From NCBI GenBank assembly GCA_900175165.2, contig FWWN02000199.1, positions 1 through 45,157 on the forward strand: a stretch of 45,157 nucleotides of DNA. Reading direction: 5' to 3'. The DNA is from Rhizomucor pusillus (taxonomy: Eukaryota; Mucoromycota; Mucoromycetes; Mucorales; Lichtheimiaceae). The position numbers and the translations under genes are program-made. The notes under the pieces are model-generated. The model was not told the origin of the DNA and searched no databases. It saw only the letters and a program-made list of their open reading frames with translations. Shown piece after piece: positions 22,670 to 34,227 of the stretch (position 1 is its first letter; each line of letters begins with the position of its first letter).

Positions 22670-24278
22670 TTAGACCATAATGATAGAAGGTTCGTTTGAC
22701 TGGGTGGTGATGGTGTGATCCGAGTCCAAAGGATGGACTGGAGGTGTTGCAGGAGAAGAGTCGATAGCCGTTGGAGATGAGAGAGGGAACGTCGACGAAG
22801 ATGTGTGATAATCATCGTTGTATTCGAAAACGAGGCTACCACCCGCTTGATAACTTTGCTGCGTAGTTGTAGATGTCAGTGAGTCTCGGTGACTGTACAA
22901 GTCTTGCTCGCTTGCAGCAGCAGTAACAGCGCCGTCTGTGATAGCCAGTGGTTGTTGGCAAGGTGGGCCGACCAGGACTTGCCGTGCCACGCCATTTTTG
23001 TCGAAATAAACTAGAATATCTGCGCCGTGACCGTGTGATCCACCCATAGCTTTCTCTGCCAGGTACCCTGCATCTGGGCCGTATTTGCGATAGACTAAGT
23101 CGACGACGCCGTCCCGAGACGACGCGAGAATGCTACCGGCAGCCATTGCCAAGCCTGCAACGACGTTGTGTGCTGCGTAGAACATGGAGACGCCAAGATG
23201 CCTCTTTGCGTTTTGCACAGGATCACGCTGCAGCTGGTTGTCGTTGTAGAGATAGTTGATTCCAGAAGCAGCCAAGGCAGCAGCCTTGCCGATGAGACTG
23301 CCTGCACTTTTCAAAAGGGAGCGGTTTACATTGTAAAACGTCTCGATACATTGACGGTCGGTTTCCGATAGTTTGAGAGCTGGTTCCTCGGCAGGTTCAA
23401 TGCTTTGGGTTACACGCTTGCTTTGACTTTGTTACAGAGGTCTGAATCAGCATTTATATTCCTTTTCTGCGTAGAAAATTGCGACGAGTTACCTTTGGAT
23501 GCCCCGGGCCAGGGCTTGACCAGCGAGAATAACAGAATGTGCAATCCAATCAGAGCCGGTCATGATAGCATCGCTCGTTTGGTACAACAATCGAACTTTG
23601 GTAGCTTGATCTTGCTTGTCGGCATTCGCAGCTGCCTAATTATCGAAAAAAAATTAGCTACACGAGTGCCACAATTGATCATTAGTTGATGGTGACGTAC
23701 CGTGAGCTCTGATCCTTCCATCAGAACAGGACGTTTCAAACGACCGGTTTCTTGGCCGTAATCGTCGTTTTCAAGAAATACATTGGTTGCGATCACTTGG
23801 GTCACTTGGCAGGAGACGGGATTCATCATGGCCAAAACGTTGCGTAATTCATGACGATTCTCGTACTTTATAAAGAATGTCAATAGGTCTTGGAATCGAG
23901 AAAATTCGTCAGGATCGGAAGCACTGGTTTGCATTAGGAAACAAGTAGACTATGTATCTACGAAGAATATAACCTATCATGTACATACCTGCAATCCAGA
24001 CGCCAGCGTCTACCGTCCGGATGCTCAAAGACCAAAGTCGTCTTGTCTTGAAGCCATGCCTTGGATCGAGAAATCAATGCAATCGATGCCAATTCCTCGT
24101 CGTAATAATCAATGAAGCGCAGGACGATCCGGGAGTCCCTGTCAGAAAAGACAAGGACGTGTCCATTACCAAGCGGCTGGATCTCACCGTCTCGGAACAG
24201 CGACAGCGACACGCGGTCAATTGTGTATAAATATGCGAGGCCTTGTTGGGAGTAGTAGTGGGAACTTTCAGCTTTCAT
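22670..24278 (-). CDS. Senescence-domain (spartin/ERD7-like) protein
   Basis: Four exons: 24278-23989, 23923-23701, 23635-23493 and 23402-22670; 462 aa. The N-terminal part (GLAYLYTIDRVSLSLFRDGEI, then ADRDSRIVLRF-like strands) resembles the beta-rich N-terminal region of spartin-family proteins. The second half fits the senescence domain: DWIAHSVILAGQALARGIQ, SAGSLIGKAAALAASGINYL and AAHNVVAGLAMAAGSILASS, with alternating small residues typical of amphipathic membrane-contacting helices. A Ser/Thr-rich disordered tail ends SIIMV. Spartin-like proteins bind lipid droplets and endosomal membranes in animals; plant ERD7 proteins bind membrane lipids. The function in fungi is not settled. All splice sites are GT-AG and phases agree. 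Confidence 0.8.
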
Positions 24279-25234
24279 GATTTTGCTGTGGTTTGGATCA
24301 AGGAAGGAGAGAAAGAAAGAGATAAGAAAATCTTGGCCGCCGTCGCTGCCTTTTGCATTAAATTATTATGAAATCCTTGTGCAACGTGGGTCCCTTCATT
24401 TTTCATGTGAATTTGATCTTCGGATGCACCCTTATTTCGTACCCCAAGAACGGAAATCGATGATGACCAAATTCGCCATTTACCTTTCGCAGTTGGCGGG
24501 TTATTGACCCTTTACGATAATCTGGTGAATATTGTTTTAGAAACCGACTATCACTTATTGCAACATGGAATAAATGTCAACGATTCTGCTTCAAAGGCAT
24601 TACAGACTTCTTTTGGAATAATATTGATTGCGCAAAGCGCGGATGCCAAACAGTAATAGGAAAATGGATAATTCATAATTGATATAAGAAACATTCGCAG
24701 AAAGACGAGACAGCCGACATAATTCTGGAGTACTTTCATACTAGCTTAGAAACTATGGGCCGGTTTGCGCACTTTTTGTGCCTTTTTGAAATGTCCCTAT
24801 GAATTTTACCCCTAGGGGTAAAATTCATAGGGACATTTCAAAAAGGTCACAAAAAGTGAAGGAAATGGACCAGGGTCTCTAAGTAGAAATAGAAGGTATA
24901 CCCCACGATATTCCGTATACGAAATATGAGGAGCCATATAGTAATAAGAATTTAGGGATACAACAGAAAACTGTTTGAACGATATCTTGGCGGCATTTCG
25001 AAATCAGGTGCATACGCAAGGAATCTATGAAGAGCACAGGACCGCGTCCGGGCTATCAAGCGTGTCAAGTGAGTATAGATGAAAAAAAGATGGACTATTG
25101 TGAGGAGGTCGAGGTCCTTTAAGTTTTCGGGCGTTCCGTAAATGGCGGAATATAATGGAATCATTTTCTGGAAAGAGTGTATCTGTCAAACACAATTAAG
25201 CCCGTTCCTTTTGATGATACACATGGCGCCCCAT
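24279..25234. other. Intergenic region containing a long palindrome
   Basis: About 955 bp between two minus-strand genes. Its main feature is the inverted repeat at 24770-24858. A minus-strand ORF at 24952-25164 (PLYSAIYGTPENLKDLDLL) has no recognised family. Confidence 0.4.
24770..24858. repeat. Near-perfect loopless palindrome
   Basis: Two arms of 44 and 45 nt meet at CCCCTAGGGG (centre 24813/24814) with no loop. The only flaw is one unpaired A in the right arm (GGTCAC against GTGCC). Flanks stay weakly complementary beyond it (GGGCC..TTT against AAA..GGACC). It could be a foldback or MITE core. No clear target-site duplication was found. Confidence 0.85.
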
Positions 25235-26447
25235 TCACTGGGCGGTCGTTTTTACTTGATCAACTTGTTTTCTATGCAACATGAATGCTGGCGTGATCCA
25301 GCGACCACAAGAGCACTGTGCCCCGGCCCAGTTATACTGTCCCAGCTTTGAATAGCACTTCGGACAATCTATCCTGCCTTCCACTAAACCATCCTGCAAA
25401 CTCGCGATCCACTCCATGGGTTCGATGAAGTACGACGAGCATTGGTTGTTAGATGCTGCAATCGACGCCAGCAATGGATTGAGCGGGCGCGAGGGTGCTG
25501 CTGCTGCTGCCGTCGGCGCTGCTGTCACGTTCAGCTCGGCGCTCCTCTTGGTATACGAAAACGCTTGCTGCCCCGGTCCGGGTTGATGGTCTAGAATGCA
25601 GTCGTCATCGACCAAAACTCGCCTAAAAAACCTAGCTGCATAAGCCCTTCCATTTTCCTGCTATTTCCGTTCGTGTCATCAGACAATGAGAAACTTCTTG
25701 CCTGCACTTTTTACACCGCAGAATCAGTTTGCTCTTTGTTTTTCCGACAGCCAACTCGGGATCGGGAGATAATGCCAGGTTTTGTATGCAACCATATTCT
25801 AACAAAAAGGAATAAACTCGCAAATTTAATTCCCAATGAAAAAATGAAATGTCACAATACTGTTTTAATTTACCTTGCTGAGCCCGTGCATTTGCGGCAA
25901 CAAGGAACCGTCTGTACGCCGCTTCTGTCTGATCTACATTGTACCGCAACTCGTGGTACAAATTCAACTGCTCCAAGAATCCACGGTTCGGTTCGATAAT
26001 CGCTCGTCTGAGCTTTATAATATCAAGTGCCTGCTGCGCTGATAATTGCTTTTCTCGCATCATGTATGCTGCAACGATGGTCGGACTGCGAGAAACACCG
26101 GCCTGACAGTGTACGAGCACCCGGCCTTTGCTTGCCAATGCATCCTTGATAAACTCATATGTTTCTGGAAAGTACTGAATAATGTTTTCTTCGATCAGAT
26201 CCAAAACTCGTATATTCTATACAATGTGTAAGCCATACATATATGTATCGGGGGTGACAAATGCCTGCCAAATTTTTTTCTTTTGTACCTTGTATGTTAT
26301 GTGCTGGTGTAATGGCTCGAAATCGCCCAGGGCGACAATGTGTGAAATGCCATGTTCCTCCAGCAACGGCAGCGAGAATCCGGCAGAGCAGCTTCCAAGG
26401 AACAGACCGGGAATGATCTCTTGGATCGGCTTGTTGGCAGTGTTCAT
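25235..26447 (-). CDS. YVH1: Dual-specificity phosphatase YVH1 (DUSP12)
   Basis: Four exons: 26447-26289, 26216-25874, 25798-25685 and 25635-25235; 338 aa. The phosphatase domain opens with IQEIIPGLFLGSCSAG and has the active site VHCQAGVSRSPTIVAAYMM (C90, R96). The C-terminal part is the zinc-binding domain that marks YVH1: RCKKCRQ, then SSYFIEPMEWI, DCPKCYSKLGQYNWAGAQC and SCGRWITPAF. In yeast YVH1 releases Mrt4 from pre-60S ribosomes, a job that needs the zinc domain. The last intron (GTCTGATG..TATGCAG) has a poor donor and was chosen because it alone joins the two frames with both CxxC motifs kept; those boundaries are uncertain. A disordered Ala/Pro linker splits the zinc domain. Confidence 0.9.
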
Positions 26448-26603
26448 ATTGCACTTTTTGGCAGAGAAGGCTTCGCTCTGCGAAACGTTTATCCGCCTTT
26501 CTTTATCTGAAACTCATTTTTCGGATCAAGCATCCCCATCCACTTGGTACTTTTGAACACTTTTTACAATTCATTGTAAAGATCATACATGAGCTATATA
26601 TAA

Positions 26604-29495
26604 CTACAAGGATAAATTGGCAACTTCTTGGTCATTGAAATCCAATCTTCACAAAAGAGGAAAACAGTTAGCAACAAGCATGTTAGACAGCTCAAACTCT
26701 GTATCCAACATATACCTAAGTGCTAATATCTTTTTGACCTCTGGTACTGTCAGTCGCCAGCTTACAGGACCAGCTTTTGCACCCCAGTAATCATAAATTT
26801 CTGAAGGCTAGAATATGTGTCAGCAAAAGTAATCACCCGTACCAAATATTCGACATGTTTTACCTCTTCAAAGTTGAGCAAGATAGCCATCTGGTTCAGC
26901 CGTGTAAACCTATCACGCGCAAGCCACTCTGTCATGGACGATAGGTGATGCACAATCGAGCGCAGATCCTTGTCGAATCGCAACGCGCCGAACTGATTGA
27001 ACCGTGTTTGAGAAATGATGCGCTCCCACTGCACTGTAATGGCATCCAAAAGCAGCCGCATCAAATTTCCAAAATTGGCTTCTGTCAGATTTTTGCGGTA
27101 CGTCTCGACCATCTTGTCAAACCCGTTCCGGAACCGGTTGACAAACACCTCTCCGACCTCGGCCTCGTTGTATTCGTCCTCCTCCAGCACATACTTGACT
27201 TCTCGGTACGCTTGCTGGAACAGTGGCCGGATATGTGGTTTTAAAATTTGACTCATGAGCTGCTCGAGCCCGGTCTGCAGCAGCTTTTCAAAATTGGCGG
27301 TTGCTCGAGACAAATTTTCGAGTGCCTTGTTGGCGGCGGGTATATCGTCATCTTTGAACTTCCATATAGCCGATGCTACCTCTCGCTGTGCATCCTGTAT
27401 CAGTCGTTGCATATAGTCCGCACTGACGTTTAGGTTGTTTAATATAAGCTTCACAAATGAAAGATGAGATAGTCTACTCATGTAAAATTGATGATCTGTT
27501 TTACCATGTAATTGATTTTGGCTTGCTTCATGGATCGCTCCGCATTGCGCGCCGCTGGCTCTTGACCAGCAAACGCAAACGACATTTTTTGCTGGAAAAC
27601 TTGGGTATATCCGGTATCGAGCGCTTTCAAGATGGCTTTTACAGTAGATGCAACAACTTCTGGTTCGCTGGTTGAAATACTTCTTGAAATGACCTTTTTA
27701 AGGATGAAAAATACATCATCGACACACGTTGATGTTTGCCCTGACGATGGATCGTAGTCATCCATTTTCATTGCCTAGATGAACCCCGAGTTTTAGCATT
27801 GATTTAGACGTTGCTTTTTCTTGTCCTCTTAATTTCTTTTCTTCTTTTTTTTTACCTTGTCTATGTTTCGTTTCAGCAAATATTCGTCAATGACGAGATA
27901 CGAGTTCAAAAGTTCGCGTGTGCGTTTTGCCAGAGCCGACGAGACAAGCAACCCATTGTCTCCGTAGAAACGTTTATCTTTTCCTTGAAGGATGAGTCCC
28001 TGCGTGCTTTCGTCGGAACCAATGTATTCCATTTCATCGTCTGCGCGATCGTGGATAAACCGATGAAACAGTGCACTGCGCTGGCTTACAAGTGCAAGTT
28101 CAACCAAGTTCTGGTCAAGTTGCCTTGGGTCTACGAGTTGACTATTTGCCGATTCTGCTGCGGGTTTCGGTGTATGACTGCTGCTGACAGGAGCGCCTGC
28201 GCTCCAGTTTGCCGTGGATGAACGTATCTTTGCAATGTTCAGAGATTGTATTTCAACAAGTTTGGCTTCTATCTGCCGAGTCTGTACAAATTTGTCGAGA
28301 ATAATTCCACTTTCCACATCGCTTTCTTCCTGCAGCCTTTGAATAACTCTTAGCATCTTTCCACGTCCATAATGTGCTTCTACAAGCGGTTGGTGCTGGT
28401 CGATGATAACGGCAATGTGCTCAAACAGTCGAGTGAGAGCGTCGGCGAAGTAGGTCGAAGACGTTGCTTTAAAGCCAATCAATAATATTTCTTTATATCC
28501 AGACAAAGTTACACCTACTGTTTCCGCCTCGGATCTCTTCGGCGCAGCGTCCTTTGATAATATTACAAACAAATCGCGAATACTTGTCCAATCCTTCGGC
28601 TTGACATCCAATGAGCGGGAACAACTTAAAGTATCGAGTAATATCTGTCTCGTTCCTCTGCACAACAGCGTCGTCGAACTTTTGCGAAAATATCTCGAAC
28701 AATGCCGACTTTGCATCAGCCAACGTTTTCGCAGGATGGTCCGGGTTCTCCGATGTAGGTACTGTAAACTCTGCTAGTGATCCATGCAATATCTTTATAT
28801 CGATCTCGGATGCAGTGTGCAGCAAATTCGCGGCCGCGTCATACTCTTTGCGTTGCATCGATTCCTGAATTCCGGCAATGCATCGTTTCAGTTCCTGGAC
28901 ATCTTCGAGGTACCGAATGCATTCTTTTGCCCTGGACTTTGAAATGTATTAGCTTTGGATGATAGATCCGCGTATCTCAACTACGTGGCGCACACACACA
29001 CCTGTTCTTGATCGAGCTGTCTCACTTTACCGCTGATATTCTCGGCTAGCCGCGAAGTTTCAAGCAACCGATCAATCATTTGTTGCGAGTCTTGTCGTAA
29101 ATTATCCAACTGAGGTCTTAACAACAATGTATAAATGGAAGGAGTTCATAAAGCCAATTAAAAAGAGCAACAAACCTCAAACTATCCAGTGTTCCCAATA
29201 CTTTGAGAAGTTCTGGCTCTCGGGCAAGCATAGCATCCAAGTTTGCATCGATGCGTGTTTCTTCTTCATCAAGCAATCGCAGACTGTTTCGAATATCCTC
29301 AATATTGGTCAGCTGGCTAAAGTCCTGGTCTAAAATGTAATGTTCTGATTTCTTGCCAGTGTCCTGGTCGATCGCATCCGGTGTCGCAACTGGCATCGCG
29401 TGTGCGCGGGGAACTGGGCAAGCCGGACAAGAGGCAGCAACAGCGGCAGGAAAATTCACGGAGCTGTCAGCTTGAAAATCACATGACTTGATCAT
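26604..29495 (-). CDS. COG4: Conserved oligomeric Golgi complex subunit 4
   Basis: Eight exons: 29495-29176, 29116-29002, 28936-28519, 28466-27856, 27774-27505, 27448-26864, 26807-26716 and 26646-26604; 817 aa (human COG4 is about 785). Typical blocks are [85 protein letters not shown] and the C-terminus [35 protein letters not shown]4 is a lobe A subunit of the tether that receives intra-Golgi retrograde vesicles and works with the SNARE machinery, so it is needed for proper glycosylation. Each intron is GT-AG and the phases add up. The last exon of 43 nt was found by its match to the family's terminal LR-x-DF motif. The N-terminal about 60 residues are Ala/Pro-rich and variable. Confidence 0.92.
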
Positions 29496-30799
29496 CGGCA
29501 GGAAACATGTAAATGCTATGTATCATCTAATGATATATATTTCCCGTACAACGACGCATACAGTGGCCGCGCGGATAAGTTATACCCGCCGTAGCAAAAC
29601 TTTTCATAACTTGTGTAAGAATTTTAACTTAACTGAATGACGATTAGCATGATATTACTATGTTTCCAAGAAAAACGGTGGAAAGAATTATAAGTTGTCC
29701 GAGTACAACTTATCCGCGCGGCCACTGTATATATTTATTCACCTTTTTGCGTGTCCATAGCAATGATGATGTAAGTACCTGCGTGAACTATCCAAAGACA
29801 TAAATAGTCCAATTTTGTGACAATAGATCAACTAAAACCGCAATAAGTATGCTTTTTTCAAAGCACTCATGTCAAAACATTAAATCAGTTGGAAATAAGG
29901 TACATTTCGTCGACGCCTACATATGCTTCATCCTGTATAACAATAGCTCTGTCAAAAGAGGGAGAATAGATATTCGCCGACCGGAATATTAAATGTCATA
30001 TAACTGCATCTTCGCTGCATCGGTATCTGTGACTCGGCTTTTTAGCAACTTGCGTCCAGCTTCTTCCCGCCACAAATGCATTCTTTTGGTTTATCTGGTC
30101 ATGTTGGTTAACAATAAAGATAAATGTACAAACGGATTCTAGACGCAATGCGAATTTCTGTGGGTAGATCACCGGATACAACTTCACCCTTTTGCATTCA
30201 AAAGAAAGTGTGACCAATAGGAAATATGTTGCATGACGAATCTAAAGAGAAACATTTGATGTCCTGGATAATCTATACTGTGTATGTTGTGTGGTACCTT
30301 TATTTCCTTCATGGGGCGAGCAGAATTTACCTTAATGGGTCTAGTTTGGGGTGCAAATGCTACAAAGACGACGATAAGTTTCGAAGCACAGGAAACTACT
30401 GCTGGGCATGTGACAAGACTGGCACTTCAAAGCAAAAGCATTGTCTCTTATTCTATTGGTGCCGAGGTTTGTCAGGTGGGCCATATCTTTTGCATTATTG
30501 CAAGTTGCTCCGGTGAAACACAACCATCAAGAGTTTGGAGACGATCACCAGTAACTTTCCCATCCCTGCTTGGTTCTGAGAAGTTAGAGCTGAAGCTCTC
30601 GGAAGAAAGTTTCAGGGCCCACTCTCATAGGCTGGGAAAATGTGGAGAAAAAGAGTGCGGGGCAAGACGATGCGGAGAGGCAAAAAAAGTGAAATCCTGC
30701 TCATGACCTCACCTCCTCTCCTTTTCCTTTCTTAAAGTTGAAAATATCCACCAATACTCAAAAATAATATCCACAAAGGACCTAGAACGAAGGAGAAAC
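29496..30799. other. Intergenic region with MITE and unassigned ORF
   Basis: About 1.3 kb between divergent genes. It includes the MITE at 29561-29727, AT-rich DNA to about 30220, and a region at 30226-30710 with two overlapping open frames (96 and 140 codons) matching no family I know. Within it, 30519-30645 has scattered 5S rRNA-like blocks. The end is the arrestin promoter. Confidence 0.4.
29561..29727. mobile_element. Tc1/mariner-type MITE
   Basis: A 167-bp element with perfect 21-bp terminal inverted repeats starting CAGTGGCCGCGCGGATAAGT. It is flanked on both sides by TA (29559-29560 and 29728-29729), the target duplication of Tc1/mariner transposases. Repeat similarity continues inward with a few mismatches. 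The interior is AT-rich with no ORF, so it must be moved by a transposase encoded elsewhere. Confidence 0.88.
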
Positions 30800-31937
30800 A
30801 TGCGGCTGTTTGCTCCCAAACGAACTTTGCCCATTTCTCTACATCTTCTCGAACCTACCATATATCTGGAACCAACAGGCGATCATCCCAGCGTCCTGAG
30901 AGGTGTCTTGAATGTCTCTTCCAAGGAGTTCATGAAACGTATAAAGACCGTTCATCTGTGCATCAAGGGTCGCCTGATAACTTGTTCAAGTAAGTTTATT
31001 TTTCTTTATTGTCGTCAACTCATAACTCAACGTCTTTGCAGAGGAACGGTGTATTATCGACAAGCATGTAAGCTGCTACCGAAAAGCCGAGAAATTCGCC
31101 TTTGAAATGCAGCTACCCACCGACCTTCCCGATACAATCACATGTTCGGATATCAAGGTGGAATATGAGGTGGTTGCCTCTATCGCTTACGGCGATGGTA
31201 CCAAAACGAATGTGACAACTTTGAGGGTGCCGGTGCGACTGGCCAGGCTTCCCTTCAAGAGACTCATGCTTGCAGGTGACAACGTCACTTGGATCGACTC
31301 GCAACAGCAGACCGCTTTGGATATTTTGGAATACCATATGCTGATTGAAAAACGGTTCCTGTCTCTCGGATCGCAGTTTCCACTCTCCATCTCGATAGCT
31401 CCCAAAGTACGCGGCCTGAGGATCGTATGCATCTCGGCGCAGCTTATCGAACGCAGGCGCATTTACGGTAACAACACCCGACGGTCGCAGCGCTCGCACT
31501 TTCTAGTGAGATGCACAGCCGATCCTAATACTTCTTCGCTGCCGCAAACCGACATCGATACCCTCTGGCAGGGCACTTTTCAGTACAAGTTGCCGGAGAC
31601 AGTGCCGCCTTCGTCCCGATACAAACGTGTCTACTGCATCGAGCACGCACTGCAAGTATCCTTGCTCGTCACTTATCCGACCAGTCAGCAGCAGCGGATG
31701 CATAAATCGATCACTTTTGAGACTGACATTGATTTGCTCGATCAGAGCATCGGTGCTCTCGAACGCTCGGTGCAGTTGCCCATGTATGATGGTATAAATC
31801 GTCCGCGACGACGGCCTTCCGAACTCGAAAAGATGGCATCCATCATCTGCGCACCTTCTCCGCCTGTTTACGATGATGTGGTCAGACCACCCTCTTACGC
31901 TTCTGCTTCCGTGCAAGTCTCACCCACTTTGTCCTAA
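30800..31937 (+). CDS. Alpha-arrestin (ART-like) trafficking adaptor
   Basis: Two exons: 30800-30989 and 31042-31937, intron GTAAGT..TTTGCAG; 361 aa. The N-terminal arrestin fold reads ISLHLLEPTIYLEPTGDHPS, LRGVLNVSSKEFMKRIKTV and FAFEMQLPTDLPDTI; the C-terminal arrestin fold has FPLSISIAPKVRGLRIVCIS. The tail has two PPxY motifs, PPVY (337-340) and PPSY (346-349), the ligands of WW domains in Rsp5/NEDD4 ubiquitin ligases. Such adaptors bring plasma-membrane transporters to the ligase for endocytosis. It could serve nutrient carriers such as the amino acid transporter in this window, but that pairing is only a guess. Confidence 0.87.
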
Positions 31938-32213
31938 ATCCCCAAGTACTGTTCTCCAAGCTCTACGTCTCCTCTTCCCCTCCCTTCCGTCGCTAAGCCT
32001 ATTCCCGTTGACTTTTTCTTATTTGAATAGCATGTATCAAATTGCTTTGTATTTGGCTGCTGGCAGCCATCTTTGTAAATGAATCAATGTTTGCTTGCAG
32101 TTTGCAAAAGGAAGAAAAATGTTTGTTTCCATATCGAAGAAGAAATTAAGCCAATTGCATTTATTTTTATTTCTTTTGCTTACGAAAGATAAGAGGAGAG
32201 TAAGTCGTGGTCA

Positions 32214-33512
32214 TTAATCGTAACGGCCTCTTCTGGGAGATCGAGAACGGGATCTCCTGGGTGCATCCTGGTCATAATAGCGAGATCGCTTACTATAACG
32301 TTCGACTTCACGGTCCCAATCATCCTCCGGTACGTCTCCTCGTCGGTCTCGGCTTCGGCGTCGGTAGTCGCGTTCTCTGTATCCTCGATCGCGATCAGAA
32401 TATCGACGGTAATCTCTGTCCCTACCTCCGTCTCGGCGATCGCGGTAGTCATATCGTGTACGAGAGTAGTCTCTATCACGACCGGATGATCGAGACTGCT
32501 GTGTGAACATTTAGCAATCAATTCACAGCAAATCGTAGCAGAATTTTTCACCCTTACCTTCATCTGATCGAGTGTTTCCCGGATTTTTAGGTAACCCTGA
32601 TGCTGTTTACCTTGATAATGCGCCTCCAAGCGGTCCGAAGAATCATTAGTTACCAGGAACGCACCACAGACTTGGCAAACCTCCATGCGCTTCTCGTTTT
32701 GTTTGTCGAGGTTCTATTATACATTGAAAATATATATAGATTAACATCCGGTCACTTATGCATAAGACCTTTCAAAGCAACTTACATTCTTAAGTTCGCT
32801 CAATTCGCTTTGAAGCTTTTCTACTTCTTCAGTCAATTGAGTAGCTTCCTGAACACGACCTTCTTCTCCTGCTTCCTCGATCTGGTATCCTATTGTAAGA
32901 TTTGCTCTGTACAATCGCATATCACAAACTTACCTGCTGAAGCATTTCCTTGATTTTAACATCCAAGAGGACGATCTTTTCTTCGCGTTCTTCACGTTTA
33001 GCTTCAGCGGCCTAAAATGTTTGATGGTAAGTGGATGCCGTTTTTCGTACAATATATTCGACAGCAGCAGCTAACCTTTTCATCCTCGACAACGTTCAAT
33101 CTGCCTTTGCCGTTACGAATCTTTCGGCCTAAATCGTGGACAAGCTTGTTGAGGTAGTCGTAAAATTCTGCTTCGTACGGGTATTTATCCTTATCAGGTG
33201 CATTTTGATAGCGCTCTTTCAGACGATCGTTGTGGATTTTGTCGCAGGGACCTAAACGATTGTCAGTATACTGTAATCGCGACTGGGACAATCAATAGCT
33301 AAATGTACGTACCCAAATCGGATTTGGTATTTGTAAACAGTTGAGAGGGACAGTAGGCGACTAAGTAATGTTTGCACACCTAAAGGCGCAGTCAGGTTAG
33401 CCTTACAGGTACAATCTGCCTGGCAACAGTCGCCTTCAGTCAAACTTACGCTGTCGTCCCAAAAGTTCTTATTGTCCACGTCGACGTATTGCGACATGAG
33501 CTCTTCTAACAT
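32214..33512 (-). CDS. LUC7: LUC7-like U1 snRNP splicing factor (LUC7L3 type)
   Basis: Seven exons: 33512-33450, 33379-33313, 33251-33076, 33011-32934, 32881-32786, 32713-32558 and 32498-32214; 306 aa. Zinc finger 1 is VCKHYLVAYCPSQLFTN..GPCDKIH (C23, C31, C46, H50), and zinc finger 2 is VCQVCGAF..RLEAHYQGKQH (C173, C176, H192, H198), with a long charged coiled coil between. The C-terminal third is an RS/RD-rich tail ending RSRSRSPRRGRYD. LUC7 proteins sit in U1 snRNP and help choose 5' splice sites. The start shown is the ATG of MLEELMSQ, but a phase-compatible coding-like exon lies just upstream (33557 to about 33690), so the true N-terminus may be longer. The last acceptor is a tandem CAGCAG. 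Confidence 0.88.
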
Positions 33513-34227
33513 TGCCTTTTGGAAATCTAAATGTATGGGTGAGCTTACAGTTGTAAACAGTTTTCACCTTCTTTTGCAAGACGCACCCATTGTTGCTGAA
33601 TGATCTTGGAGGAAAGGGCACGCTGAAAAGAATTCGTTCGTTTCTTTTGGTCCTTTTCAATCTCAGTGATACATGACTCTTCATGTTTGCTTATACCAGT
33701 TCGGAAAGGAAAATAAGACTTCATTGTCTGTATATTAGCGCTGACATTGTATCGAAAATAAGCTACTCATTTAATTCAAGAAACGTTATCAAAAAGAATA
33801 CTATCCGGTCGACAGCATATGTAAACATCGGCATTATTGGATCAACCAGTCGTTACCAAATATTTATCAATGTCAAAGGTTTAACTAGTCTACAAGTTAT
33901 GATTTGCCACGAGAAACCCGAGTTATTAGTGTTCGCCTGCTCTGTCTCCAAAACAAAGAACGTTGATAAATGAGGATAGCGATTGTACACTGCATATCAC
34001 AGATGAACGCTATAGGTGTATAGCTGACGGATCTTACTATTTTGGTAAGAACGTGAATTTGTCTTTGACAACATGCGACAAGGACGACTTTAATTAACAA
34101 CTTTACAGATAACCGTGCACACAAACAAACTTTGGTGTGGGAGTTTCACGGGGTCGGTCCCTCACATACGACATTTAAATCAGGAGTAGTTGGTGTTCGC
34201 GATATTTCTTTCAGGCTACAACTCAAG
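33513..34227. other. Divergent promoter region
   Basis: Between LUC7 (-) and the ISG12-like gene (+). It holds the possible upstream LUC7 exon at its left end and, at its right end, a TTTCTTTCAG acceptor at 34206-34214 that suggests a 5' UTR intron of the ISG12-like gene. The rest is AT-rich with no gene seen. Confidence 0.4.

Noticed and set aside
32180..32686. 168-codon ORF in the LUC7 region
   Set aside because: It reads through the splice donor at 32557 into a wrong frame; the RS-rich frame after splicing is the real one.
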